Shown piece after piece: positions 20,995-63,686 of a DNA stretch of 64,000 nt. The DNA comes from Phalacrocorax aristotelis (lineage: Eukaryota; Chordata; Aves; Suliformes; Phalacrocoracidae). The notes below the pieces were generated by a model. The model made no database searches, was not told the origin of the DNA, and saw only the letters and a list, made by a program, of their open reading frames with translations. The stretch is from contig NC_134288.1 of assembly GCF_949628215.1 (NCBI RefSeq), forward strand, positions 5,642,001 to 5,706,000, written 5' to 3'. Numbering within the stretch: the first letter of the stretch is position 1; every line of letters starts with the position of its first letter. The position numbers and the translations under genes were made by a program.

Positions 20995-22707
20995 TTACTG
21001 CGCTGAATGCAGAACACAAAAGCTCCACTCTCAAATCGCAGTCACTTTGTGCCTGCTGACTCTTCCGCTTCCTTCCAACACTTTTATGTTTTTAATACGT
21101 GTGTGCATCACTCTCCAGCACTTTGTTTTATACCGTGCAATTTAAGCAGTACAAAAAGAGGGGTTTGTTTATACTGTAACTACTTACATGTGCCTCTTAC
21201 GTGCATGAGTGGTGAAGGTTTATTTTAATTCTGGATGTTTAACCTGAAAAGTAAACTTATTGCTGCTTCCTAGGATTGCTAATGCTCTGGCTTTAATTTA
21301 TGTAGATTTGGAAAAATCTGAGTCAGGCTGATCTTGCCCAGAGTGGCTTTGGAGATTTGGCCTACATCAAAGTATACTCAAATTTTTTTTTTCTTTTTAA
21401 TATTCACTTTTATTTTTACTTTATCTTTGGCATGAGGAGAAACAACTTTTATAAAGAGCCATAAAGCTAATTTTATTTTCAGTCTGACTTCAGAGCTGTA
21501 TACACATTACTCCTCCACCAAAGTTGTGAAGGGTCTGTTGGAGCAGTTTCAAGTTTTACCTTCAACTCTATCCTTTTTCCATCGTTTAAGCCTTCTGAAA
21601 TGGACTGAGCAAACTAGCTCTTCAGTCTGATTGTCCCCTTGTACCTTCGTGTAGAGAGAGAGAGGAGGGTGTGTTTATATATACACATGATCAGAAGAGC
21701 ATCTTTTTAAAACCAAGACCAGGAAGCAGCAACTTAGTACTCCAAGATCGCTGTTCCCATTTTAGGTACAGGCCTGCTGTAAATGTTCCTAGTATTTGGA
21801 ACGCAAAGCTAGGTGTATTGGACCTGTAAGACTAATCACGGGGATGTATTGCTGCAGTGTCGGGTTTTTGTGCTTGCGGGTGGGAGCTGAGGCGATAGCT
21901 GGAGCTCGGTCTGTTGCTGCAGCATACCTGTTGTACTTCTTTTGGGGTGACTTCCAAGAACTTTGTCTCTTGTGCAACTTGTTACACAGAATTAAAACTT
22001 TTAGTCTTAGTGCTGTAAAATGAGTTTCCAATTCTTGCTCAGTCGAGGAATGTCTGAACCTTCTTGTTTCCGTTAAGAGCTTCTGTAAACAGCTTTCTGC
22101 TTTGGAGTGAACTCAGGGACGAGACAGTCACTGAGGGCACATGGCAAAGTCCCTGTTCAGAAGTAAACTGACAAATGCACTACAAAACGTTAAGGGTTAT
22201 GTTTGCTAATATAGTACAAGTGTACAAGTACAAGTGTAAAAGTGAAAACAAACCCTATTTTTCTCTTCCGACTGTCCTATCTGAAATATTCTGCACTTCC
22301 TCTGTTTATCCTTTATCTGCTACTAACTTAGTTTGGGAGCTGCAGTGCCGCTCTAGTTTTTGAAAGTACTCTAGTTTTTATATTAAATGGATCTTGGATT
22401 GCTTTGCAGAGACATTACCTGAATATTTGTTTAGCAGTATTCTGTGCATGTGTGGGCTCACGTCTGTGCTTGCTGGATCGGTCATTGAGCACTGTGTGGA
22501 TTCGCTCTCTGAGCTCTGCCCTGTACTGTTAATCTTTAGATCTCTGCCCCAGTACTTCAGTGACCAGTCAGACTGAATTCTGCCAAGGCAAACGAGAGTC
22601 TGGGTTATGTATTTTCATATTATTTATGGGTGCTTGTGTCCAGTAGATGGCATGTTTCAGCTGTTGTCTTGAATATTCCTGTAAAGAGCAATGAATGAGT
22701 GAATAAA
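20995..22707 (+). other. FAM83D: FAM83D 3'UTR
   Basis: A/T-rich, non-coding, ending at an AATAAA at 22702-22707. Its end is inferred from the hexamer alone. Short open frames in this stretch show no family likeness. Confidence 0.6.
22702..22707 (+). terminator. FAM83D: FAM83D polyadenylation signal
   Basis: AATAAA in GTGAATAAACAG, about 1.7 kb after the stop and 1 kb before the next TATA box. Confidence 0.5.
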
Positions 22708-23681
22708 CAGAAAAATATCCAAAACTCAGCAAGGCTGCAACTTAAGTGTAGAGAGTAACACTTTATTCTATGAACTTTGGCGTTTCTACCTCTGAAATCT
22801 ATACGGACAAAGAGGCTTGGCTACTTTTATTTGTTGGATTTCAAAGCAGCCGCTCCTTCCCTAAAGCTGTAAGACAGATGTATGAAGAAGTGTAGGTGGG
22901 GGAAAAAATAACCACTCTGCAGCTTTTTAAAAGATACTTTCTTGCCTGGTCCCTGGAGCTGGAACACCTGGAGCGAAGCAAGTCACAGAGGGGGAGCTGA
23001 TACACACCTTCAAAGCCAATCCTGAGTTGTATTTTCAGGAGCTCATGCTCAGCAGTGCTTGATCATATGTAAAGTCAACTTGCTTGTCTATGTGCTCTTT
23101 CACTTCCTTACACGGTGCAGCTGTTACAGTGCTCCCACAAGGAAAAGAAAGAGTTTACAAATAATCTCCTTTTGCGATGGGGCTTTTCACCCGATCGCTG
23201 CCGAGCTTTGTTTTCTATTTGCCTGGCATTGTGAATCTGGGTGACTAAGGCAGCGCTTCCCCTCTTGCTGGTGCTTCCCTGCAGCCCTGGGTAAGCAGAG
23301 CAGCCCGTAGCGAAGCCGCCCGGCCGGGAGGGCCGCTTGCCCCCTCTAACCTTAGGAGCAGCCTTTGGATCGGGGCCGGGGAGCAGGTCGAGGGCTGTAC
23401 TTAACTCTCCCTGCGTAATTCAAGGTTTGCTCTTCTGTGGATGCTTCCCTGGGCGGGAGGAGGCCAGCCGGCTCCGCCACCCGCGCCTCTCCCGTGGGCG
23501 ACGCTGCTCCGACGCCCCTTTCCCAACGCCGCCGGGCGTGCGAGGGGGCGGGCGGAGGGGAGCGGGGCGGGGGTCCTCGCCCGCGGGGCAGGCTCCGTGC
23601 GGGGCAGGCCCCCTGCCCGCTCCCCCGGGGCCGGGCGGCGGGGCGGGGAAGAGCCTCCCGCGCGTGGGGCCGGCCCCGCGG
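22708..23681 (+). promoter_or_regulatory. Spacer and upstream CpG island of the FAM83D-like copy
   Basis: About 600 bases of ordinary A/T-rich spacer are followed, from about 23290, by a CpG-rich block leading into the second FAM83D exon 1. This upstream block shows no similarity to the corresponding part of the first promoter, and no TTCAAA lies next to the TATA box. Confidence 0.6.
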
Positions 23682-23687
23682 AGCCGC

Positions 23688-23693
23688 TATAAA
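23688..23693 (+). promoter_or_regulatory. TATA box of the FAM83D-like copy
   Basis: TATAAA inside the shared block, 43 to 48 bases before the ATG as in the first copy. If used, transcription would start in sequence identical to FAM83D. Confidence 0.5.
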
Positions 23694-23735
23694 GGCTTGG
23701 GCCAGCGGCGCGGCGGCCCGGAGCGGCTCCGCGCC

Positions 23736-24188
23736 ATGGCCAACGCCTCGCAGTGCCTGGAGGAGGGCGCCGGGCGCTGGCCGCCGCGGCCGCCCGGGCC
23801 CTACAGCGAGGCGCAGCGGCTGGCGCTGGAGGAGCTGGTGGCGGGCGGCCCCGAGGCGCTGCGGGCCTTCCTGCGGCGGGAGCAGCTGCCGCCGTTCCTC
23901 TCGGAGCCCGAGGTGCAGGCGATCGCGCGGGGCGCCCTGCCGCCCGCCGCGGCCCCGGAGCCGGCGGGCGAGCCCTCGCTCGGCGCCTCGCCCGACGCCT
24001 CCTCGCTCACCTACTTCCCCGAGCGCTCGGACCTGGAGCCGCCGGCGCTGGAGCTGGGCTGGCCGGGCTTCGCCAGCGGCGCCTTCCGCGGGCTGACGCG
24101 GGTGGAGGCGCACTTCCAGCCGGGCTGCGGGGAGAGCCTCTACGGCTGCAAGGAGGCGGTGCGGCGGCAGATCCGCTCCGCCCGGCAG
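23736..24188 (+). CDS. FAM83D-like exon 1
   Basis: 151 codons, the same as FAM83D exon 1, with the same GTGAGT donor. An in-frame open extension reaches back to 23337, but the TATA box and Kozak context favour the ATG at 23736. Confidence 0.85.
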
Positions 24189-27100
24189 GTGAGTGCGGCT
24201 GGCGGCCGGGGGGCCCCCCTCGCCCGCCCCCCAACGCCCACGTCCACCCCACCCCCCCTCCTCACGTCCATTCCCCCCACCCTTCTCCCCATCGTTTACT
24301 CTCAGGTAAACGCTTTATTTGTTTTACTTTAAGTTGACTTTGCTTTCTTTTCTATTTTCTTATTGCTTTTTTCCCCCACCATCTTCTGTATTTATTATTT
24401 TTAATAGGTTCAGTATTTCCAAGCTTTCCCCTCCCCATGTTGATGAAAACCGCGTCGGTGCTCTCCGGGCCTCGCTAAGCTCACGCAGGGAGTTGGCACC
24501 TGAGAGCCATCCGTCCTAAGCGTGCCCGTTCCCAGCCCTTTTTGTCCGGTCTCAGCTCTTTCCAGTAGCTGTCGCTTCCGCAGCGGGTGCACAGCAAAGC
24601 TTGGGGGTCAGGCCCGAGGGACAGAGCTGCGCGGGCGGTAGCTGGCTTCCAAGGGAGGTTTTACTCTTGGAGCTTAGGCCAATAATCAGGTCTTGACTTG
24701 AAATATCATGAGAATCTGAAAAATAACTGGAAGAGAAACCTCATTTTTATCTTAAATAGAGAGGTGAGATGTAAAGAGCAGTCAGACACAAGTGAATTCT
24801 TTTTTTAAGTGTTTCTTTTCCTATTTGAAGAGTTCGAAAGACTCTGGAAAACTTGTTTTGGAAATAAGCTCACCTTTTTATTCACACAATGCTTTTGAGG
24901 AAAAGACAAGAAAAAACCCTCTTGCATAGGAATTAGAGACCGAATTTGTCTAATAGAGAGCTAGACCCCTGTTTTTGCCGTATCTCAGGGTGAGGAAGAA
25001 ACCTGAAGCAATGCATTTATTTTGCTGCTGTTCTGGTTCTTCCAGGATGGTCTCAGCACCCCCAAACATCTTCACGATCCACTCGGTGCTCCTGTTACGC
25101 CACAAGTTACTGACGCAGCTGAAGAAGACTGGCAGCAAAATGTCTTACTTTTCCTCATGCAAAATACTTTTTCTATCAGCTCGGTTTTTTTGGAGAGGTG
25201 TCAAGTCTCCCTTGCCTTCGTACGTCTTGGCACTGCTCTGGAAGTGGGGGGAAAGGAGAAAATGCTCAGACTTCTGTAATTTTTTTCTTGAAGGTGAAGT
25301 TATGAAGGAAAAAAAGGGAAGGGTTTAGAACAACCTTAATTAAACACCATGAGCAATGTGCTACTGAAGAGATGCAGGAGCTACCATTGGTGCTAATTAG
25401 CAATGAACTCTGATTTTTAAACAGAGGAAAGGTGTCTTTCCACACTAGGCTTTCAGACTAGATGACTCATGCCTAATGAACCAAAAAAGATACAGATCCT
25501 GGCAAAAGAAGCTTCGATGTCTGCTGCTGAAATTTGTAGTAAAGAATGAAATTCTACATTGCGATAATAAAACTCTTAAATTACGTTATCGGCTATAAAT
25601 CAGCCAAGTGACAACAAAATCGGGGCAAATAATCTTTAACATCAATTTCTGTCCATAAATTCAATACCTGGGGTTTTTTTCTATTTAACTATATGGGGAC
25701 ATGAATAAGTGATAACAGTGAAGGGGCGGGGGCCATGTATATTGTGTCTCCTGTACCTCAGTGTACTGTACTCGGTAATCACCTTTACCAAAATACCATT
25801 CTCTTGACAAAACTTTATGCTAATTAGTTATTTTTTCCTTTCTCTCCTCTTTCTTCAATATCTGTTACATGTTTCAGCAGTCCTGTGAACAGCAGAAGAA
25901 TATACCATGTCACAGAAGACTATACTATGTTCCATAACCACCAGGAAAAAAAAAAGGGGGGGAGGGAATATTTAATTTGAAAGCCAAATTCCTCATGTGC
26001 CATCTCCCTTGGGATGCCGTGGAGACAGCCTCATGATTTCTTCTGAAACTTGTTGCAGATGATTGCCCTGGTTATGGATTCCTTCACAGATACCGATATC
26101 TTCAAAGACCTCTTGGAAGCTTGTAGCCAGCGGCAAGTTAAAGCATATATCCTTCTAGATCAGTCTTCATTTCCCCACTTTCTAAAAATGTGCAGGGATC
26201 TGGGAGTTGACCTGGAACAGGAAAAGGTGAGCCTTGTCATATTCATAGGGATAGAAATCCGATCCTCTCATGGCTGTAATCTTTGAGCTGTCACAAGAAG
26301 AAACTATTTTGCCTGCTGCCACAGCTTAAAATGGGTTTTCTGTAGCTCTAGCTCTTTCTTGGAAGATTTGACCATTCTTGCATAAGAAGGCAAATAACAG
26401 AAAAACTGAAGTCTTTATAAGCAGCTGTTACAGTTGCTTTCTGAGCACAAATACTAGTTGAATATTCAAGGAAATGCAGGAGGAATGACCAGTTCCTAAA
26501 GCATGACTGGAGTTGCTCAGGCTTGCTGAGTCTTTGAAGGCTGATGGAGGAGCAAGTTCTCAGGAGTCTGTGGAGTTCGGGTCCCTCCGTTTGGCAGCAG
26601 GAGTTTTTTTACCACCACATTCTGCACAATCGGTTTATGGGTCTGCCCCTTAATGCCACCTCTTTGCCTAGTAAAACAAGACAAAGTTATCATTTGGTTC
26701 CTAGAGGGTGAATCTTGTGCCACCACACAGCAACCTCTGCTTGTTCATCAGTGATCGTATCGTTGTGTGTTATGCCTTTAAATGCAATAATTTAACTTTG
26801 AGATCCACGCGATGTATCTTTAACAGTTGATCAGAATTCGGAATATCACAGGGAACACGTACTGCACGAGGTCAGGTGCCAAAATTGTTGGGAAAGTCCG
26901 TGAAAAGTTCATGTTAATTGATGGCATTAGAGTGACAACAGGCTCCTACAGGCAAGTGCCAATTTCCTTCTATTGCTTTACGTGATTTTTTTACATGAAG
27001 AGGAAAAACAGCCATGTTGCAAAACTGCTTTCCTTATCGCAGCTTATTTGCAACGATTGTCCTAAAAAACCCACACCACTCATCACTTGGATTGTAAGAA

Positions 27101-27592
27101 CAATCTAACTAAACGTGATGAAAGAGAATTCTTAGTTCATACTTTGTTTACTATTTATTTTCAATTAACTCAGAATTTTCTCATTCTTCCTTTGCTAGTT
27201 TTACATGGACAGATGGGAAGCTGAACAGCAGCAACATCTTGATCCTCTCAGGCCCTGCAGTTGCACACTTTGACCTGGAATTTCGGATTCTTTATGCCCG
27301 GTCAAAGCCCATCAACCTCAAAGAGTTATCCAGCTGCAACAAGAAGAATAAGGTGTTGGACCAGCTGGTCAGGATAACAGTAGCTTCCAGAGACTTGACC
27401 AGGGACAACTTCCTGAGAATGGAGTTTTTGTATCTTAGAGCGTTTGTAGGAAATCTAAAAAGGAAGCGAAGCTGGCTGCATGCGTCAAGGGAGGCAGTCT
27501 ACGTGTCCAATAATGCAATGCATGCCTCGCCTCCACTGACTAAGAGGAATGGCTCTCTAGTTATGAGGCCACCATGGATCATAGAGAGATGA
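23736..27592 (+). CDS. FAM83D-like tandem paralogue, short form (DUF1669 only)
   Basis: The coding sequence joins 23736-24188, 26059-26226, 26827-26951 and 27199-27592: 1140 bases, 379 residues, no internal stop, same intron phases as FAM83D. It should fold as a DUF1669 CK1-binding domain. It keeps the positions matching D239 ([11 protein letters not shown]) and F273 (HFDLEF). It differs from FAM83D in two clear ways. The HxKx4D motif reads REKFMLID, with arginine for histidine. The C-terminal half, with all TQT motifs, the serine-rich region and the KERQFH block, is absent, replaced by a short basic tail ending RPPWIIER. Exon 1 is identical to that of FAM83D. I favour a functional gene because the frame is open and all splice sites are usable; a decaying copy or a partly mis-assembled locus is possible. 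I do not recognise a named orthologue. Confidence 0.82.
26059..26226 (+). CDS. FAM83D-like exon 2
   Basis: 56 codons, acceptor ACTTGTTGCAG, donor GTGAGC. Encodes [20 protein letters not shown] and [20 protein letters not shown]. By hand count 53 of 168 bases differ from FAM83D exon 2. Confidence 0.9.
26827..26951 (+). CDS. FAM83D-like exon 3, with GC splice donor
   Basis: Acceptor CTTTAACAG; ends TCCTACAG|GCAAGT, the same GC donor as in FAM83D. By hand count 13 of 125 bases differ from FAM83D exon 3, seven of them in the first 27. Encodes the [16 protein letters not shown] variant. Confidence 0.9.
27199..27592 (+). CDS. FAM83D-like exon 4, shortened
   Basis: Acceptor TTTGCTAG; encodes [18 protein letters not shown] and [18 protein letters not shown], then diverges from FAM83D and stops at TGA. 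After about residue 320 I see no similarity to the FAM83D C-terminus, in this exon or just past the stop. Confidence 0.88.
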
Positions 27593-28313
27593 CCTGCACG
27601 TTCACTTGGAGCGAGAAGCAGAACCTCAGGAACAGCATCCAGCGTCCGTGTCAGTACTGGCCTACAGTGTGTTTGTGAGAGCAGCTGGGAAACAAACTCG
27701 AACTGCGAGACAGTGATACTGGAATTGTGGTTTCGTGTGAAGGCCACTGTAATGTACTTCAACAGATACAGTTACGGTATTGCCTTAGGCTCAGAGGTGT
27801 CTTTAAAAAAAAACCAAAACCAACTCTTATAACACTGGAAAGCCAATATTGACTTCTAGTATTCTGTCAGATTTTCATTTTTCCACCTGTTCTTACATGT
27901 TTTAAGCCGATGGGTTAGCAGTGTCTTAGGTCAGTAGCTCAAACCTTATTTTTAATTTTTTGTTAAGGAATCTAGGTATAGAAAATAATATTGCTTAAAG
28001 CTCTTCCAAAGATGAATAGCAGGACTGCTGCATGGTTCTGAAATCAGTCTTAAGCTTAGTCTTGTGTTGCACAAAGTCTCCACAAACTGTTTCATGCTAC
28101 AGAACTGAACTGGAGTAACCATAATCTAGAAACTAGTAGAACAGCACGACGCTACTAGTCCTCGAACGTTACATTTTCTGTACACGAAGCTGTGCTGCTA
28201 GGCAGAACGAGCTAATGTGTCAGGCAAACAAGGGTTTTGCAATGACTGAATTTCAAATGACCTTTTCTTTAGAATGATAAGAATTCTTGGGTTGTTGGAC
28301 ATCACACAATAAA
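27593..28313 (+). other. Probable 3'UTR of the FAM83D-like copy
   Basis: Non-coding sequence after the TGA, ending at AATAAA (28308-28313, in CACAATAAATGTG). The hexamer is the only evidence for the end. Confidence 0.5.
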
Positions 28314-30201
28314 TGTGTGCAAGGGATAATATTCCAAAGAACGTACTATGTAGCAGAGCCAAATGAGACTGTTTTCTTGGTGTTACTATATATATTGTTT
28401 GGTTTCTTTATGGTTGGTAATGCTGTCTGGTCTTATGGGAAAAGTTGAGTAGATCTGAAATCTGTGAAGCTGCTGCTACTTCTTGAAAGTCTTATGTCCA
28501 CCAGACATGCAATAACAAGAAAGTCAGAAATAGAACCATTTATTTTTAAGGTTTCATGCAAGTTTTTTTTTGTGGTGTTTTTTTTTTTTTTAATCCATCC
28601 GTTTCTGGAGAAAAACAAAGACCCCAAATGAATAAACTATCCTCCCAAACAGTCGTACATTGAGGCACTGAAGTTCCAGTAACCTGCTGGTGCAGAAACT
28701 TGTTAGTCCAACCATGGCAGCTGTGGCAGAAGCAAAGGTACACTGTTTCTCAAGTTGTTCTTGAGACTCTTGCTACTGCAAAAAACTCAGGGATATGCTT
28801 GCACAAGTGCCTTGGGGGTGCTGGGCTTCAAAGGGGAAGGTTAAAACTGAGCTGCGAAATTTCACAGGGGTCTCCGCTGAACACCGGCAAGGTAATGTTA
28901 AGTCAGACATACAGAGCTTACAGAAGTGGTGTTTATGGACAACGCACTAACATACTGATTAGGATGCAACTAATCTGCCCTTTTCTTCTGCGCTTACAAT
29001 CACGGAAATGTAATAGCTCTGACTCTCCTACTCTGTAAATGTTTGATAGTTCAGAGTTTAATACTCTTACTTTCAACCAGATGTAAAGAAGTTTGAAATA
29101 TGTATTTTTAACAACTCTATTTTCTGTAAACACAAAACCATACAATGTTGTACTCTTTGCAAAATCTGTGCAATCTTACTTCCACAATAATTATCTGCAA
29201 ATGTTTTCTCAAATATAAGTTTTTATCTTCGTTGTTTATCTCATACTTTAATAGGCAACTCTTTCCATGTGCCATTAGTAGGAATTTTTCTCAACAGTTG
29301 CTAATATACTGATGATATAAAATGCTGTTGATGAGTTATGTTTCTTTTTCATACAGTGGACTTAATCTGAAAAGTATATTGAAGTAAATAGCTAGAATTT
29401 TAAGAATGTCTTTAATTATAACTAAATAACCTCTTTTTCAAGCGGTTACCTAGAAGCTTGGTGTAACAAGTGGCCATGAAGGTAAGGCCTTTTGAAGTGC
29501 AGTCTGTGTCCATCACCACAACCGCACTGTTAGCATGTCAAGTTATTAATGAAGAATGAGAACAATTAATAAGAACTGAAAATGTGATTGGTTTTTTTTC
29601 CATGAGTTTTTGGCAGCATTGCTAAACTTATTGGAAGCTGGGAATTTTTTTTGTTTTGTTGGGTTTTTTTAACTCCAGCCTATACTTAATTAACTCAAAG
29701 TCTACATTAAATTTGAGTCAATAATAACTTTCATGGGCTGCCGTCAGCCTGTAGTAGGGCACCGCTAGATCTATTAACTATTACTGTGGTGGTTTTCGTT
29801 CTAGTCCCTCAGCTGTCTGGTGAGAAGTACATCGGCTATGGCGCACGCGTCCTTTGTGTGGAGGAGGGAAGCGATTAGCTTTACTTAACAAGACAAGGTC
29901 TTTTTGGAGGCATTTTTTTCAAGGCCCTTAAATCCTAGGTTCTCCTTCAGGTTATACACTTCATTTTAGCAACAGGAGTGGTATCTGGAGGGCTGCATTA
30001 CATGCATTTCACTCTTTTTTTGGCTTGGAGGTGAAGGGTAGGTTTCAGTCACACTTAAAGACGATTTTATCAGCTGGGTTTCCTCAGCAGTGTTGCTTCT
30101 ATGTGTCTCAACGACAGCATAGATCTTACACTTGGTATTATGAGCTGGGAGCCATTTTTACTGTTAAGGGAATGTCCAAAGCTTCAGCACTTAATGCTTT
30201 A
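28314..30201 (+). other. Intergenic A/T-rich spacer
   Basis: Contains T-rich runs near 28562-28590 and short open frames without family likeness. I found no gene or recognisable repeat before the CR1 piece at its right edge. Confidence 0.55.
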
Positions 30202-30722
30202 ATAGAATCATTAAAGTTGGAAAAGACTTCTAGGATCATCAAGTCCAACCATCAACCCAACACCCCCATGACTCCTAAACCATGCCCTGAAGTGCCACAT
30301 GTACACGTTTTTTTGAACACCTCCAGGGACAGTGACTCCCCCACCTCTCTGGGCAGCCCGTGCCAGGGCCTGACCGCTCTGGCAGTGAACACATTTTTCC
30401 TAATATTCAACCTAAACCTCCCCTGACACAGCTTGAGGCCGTTCCCTCTCGTCCTGTCCCTGGTGACTTGGGAGCAGAGACCAGCCCCCCCCTCACTCCA
30501 GCCCCTCTCAGGCAGCTGCAGAGAGCGAGAAGGGCTCCCCTCAGCCCCCTCTTCTCCAGGCTAAACCCCCCCCCAGCTCCCTCAGCCGCCCCCCAGCACA
30601 CTTGTGCTCCAGACCCTGCCCCAGCCCCGCTGCCCTTCTCTGGACACGCTCCAGCCCCTCAAGGGCCTTGTACTGAGGAGCCCAAAAGTGCACACAGTAC
30701 CCGAGGCGCTGACACAGCCCGG
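30202..30722 (-). mobile_element. CR1 LINE fragment upstream of DHX35
   Basis: Starts with TAGAATCATTAAAGTTGG, the reverse complement of a CR1 3' end, and continues through the usual antisense CR1 text (GGGCAGCCCGTGCCAGGGCCTGACC, CTCTTCTCCAGGCTAAACC, TTCTCTGGACACGCTCCAGC, GTGCACACAGTACCCGAGG), given here as the separate short matches. It is 5' truncated, as most CR1 copies are. It ends about 140 bases before the DHX35 ATG. Edges are approximate. Confidence 0.85.
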
Positions 30723-30860
30723 GGCGCCGCCGCCCGCCCGGGCACACCCGCGGCTCACGGCCAGCTTTGCCCTCGCGCCGGGCTCCATGGCAACGGGCGG
30801 CGCGTCACGTGGGCCCCGCCGTCACCGCCCCGCCGCTTCCGGCTGCCCTCTCACCCCAAG

Positions 30861-62465
<31,605 letters not shown>

Positions 62466-63653
62466 GTACGGAATCGGCATAAAGCCCAAACGGTACCATT
62501 GCTGTATTAGCAGCTCTTGTATCTGAACTTTTTAAGTGTTTATGTTTTGTCGTTGTCTATTTAATGGTACAAAAATTAATTTGGTTTTGTTTATTGTAGT
62601 GGTTTTAATATAAAGAAAGAGGATAATAAATTGATGCATGAAAGCTTTTTCCCTATTATCCAGCCAACAGACACAATCTCAGAGTTACAAAACAGTGTAT
62701 CACTCCGGTAAATGAAGCCTTCGACCATTTTACACTTGAATATAGGCACTTGGTAGCACTTCTGAGCAGTGCTGTAGCTAGGCAGTGGTCATACTTTGCA
62801 CAGTCATTTTGGAGGAGTCTCTGCATGCTTTGCAAATGTTTGTGCAAATTCTGAGGCTTTTTTTGAGCATTAATTATGTTTACTGCAAAAAAATCAGCTC
62901 TGAACCCTTCAAACGTGAAATGGCAAAGAACAGCTGCTATTTGTACAACCTTTATTGCAAATTCTGTTGTGTGAGATACACCTACCTTTTCTTTACAAGT
63001 ATCTGTTAATGGTTGTCACCATCCTTTATCAACTCTGTTCCCTGTGAATCTGTCGATCTAGATTTATTCACCGGCCATTCTGAGAACTGGACTGGTATTA
63101 AATATTATCTAAATGTTGGTTATGCTGGAGCTGTTGATACCACATTGCATGTAAATACTGTACAGGCAAGATTGCCAAATTGATCTTGCATGTGAATTTC
63201 CCGTGGGAGATGAATAACTACTGAGCTTTACAGTCTAAATTAGTGAAGTATTTCCAAAATACTGAGTGAAAAAATGCGCTTGTGTATCAGACCTGTGCAA
63301 AACAAGAGATCTGTTCATGCATATGAGCAGCCATGTTGCAGAAGTGGCTGATTTAAACATCTAGATTTAAACATCTGCTATGCTATTCGACTTTTCTGAG
63401 AATGTGATGTTTGTTTTCTTTCACTTCCTGGGGTTTTTGGAAAAAATAAAAACACCGTGGTGGTTGTTGCACCTTAGGACATACCTCTGTGGTTACAGTG
63501 TGCAGCAGCATTGGCATCTCTCCATGTAATTGACTTGAGAGGGTTGGGGGATTTTTAATGTTGAACCTGGATAATTCATCTCAGTTATCCACACAGTTAC
63601 CTTCTATAAATGCACTTACTAAGTAGCTGAATATTTTCTGCCTTTTTTTCTAG

Positions 63654-63686
63654 AACACATTTGATAAAGGCAGTGATGAACCCTGA
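63654..63686 (+). CDS. DHX35: Possible DHX35 terminal exon
   Basis: A strong acceptor (CCTTTTTTTCTAG) is followed in the required phase by ten codons, NTFDKGSDEP, and TGA, giving 699 residues. The human tail is a basic 14-residue segment that this does not resemble except for the final proline. The true last exon could instead lie beyond 64000. Confidence 0.35.
   Translation, partial: NTFDKGSDEP

Larger units (their letters stand above)
23682..24239 (+). repeat. Identical block, copy 2
   Basis: Partner of 15127-15684. It begins one base after the point where copy 1 still reads the TTCAAA element and ends 51 bases into intron 1, where this copy turns into a C/T-rich tract. Confidence 0.9.
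24189..27198 (+). other. FAM83D-like introns
   Basis: Introns lie at 24189-26058, 26227-26826 and 26952-27198. Intron 1 starts with 51 bases shared with FAM83D, followed by a C/T-rich low-complexity tract (about 24240-24310). The rest is unremarkable. Confidence 0.6.

Noticed and set aside
23337-24332. 331-residue open frame extending upstream of the second exon 1
   Set aside because: The part before 23736 is CpG-island sequence upstream of the TATA box with no family likeness, and the part after 24188 is intron.
27593-27780. Search for leftover FAM83D C-terminus after the short copy's stop
   Set aside because: No TQT motif, serine-rich run or KERQFH-like block is visible in any forward frame.
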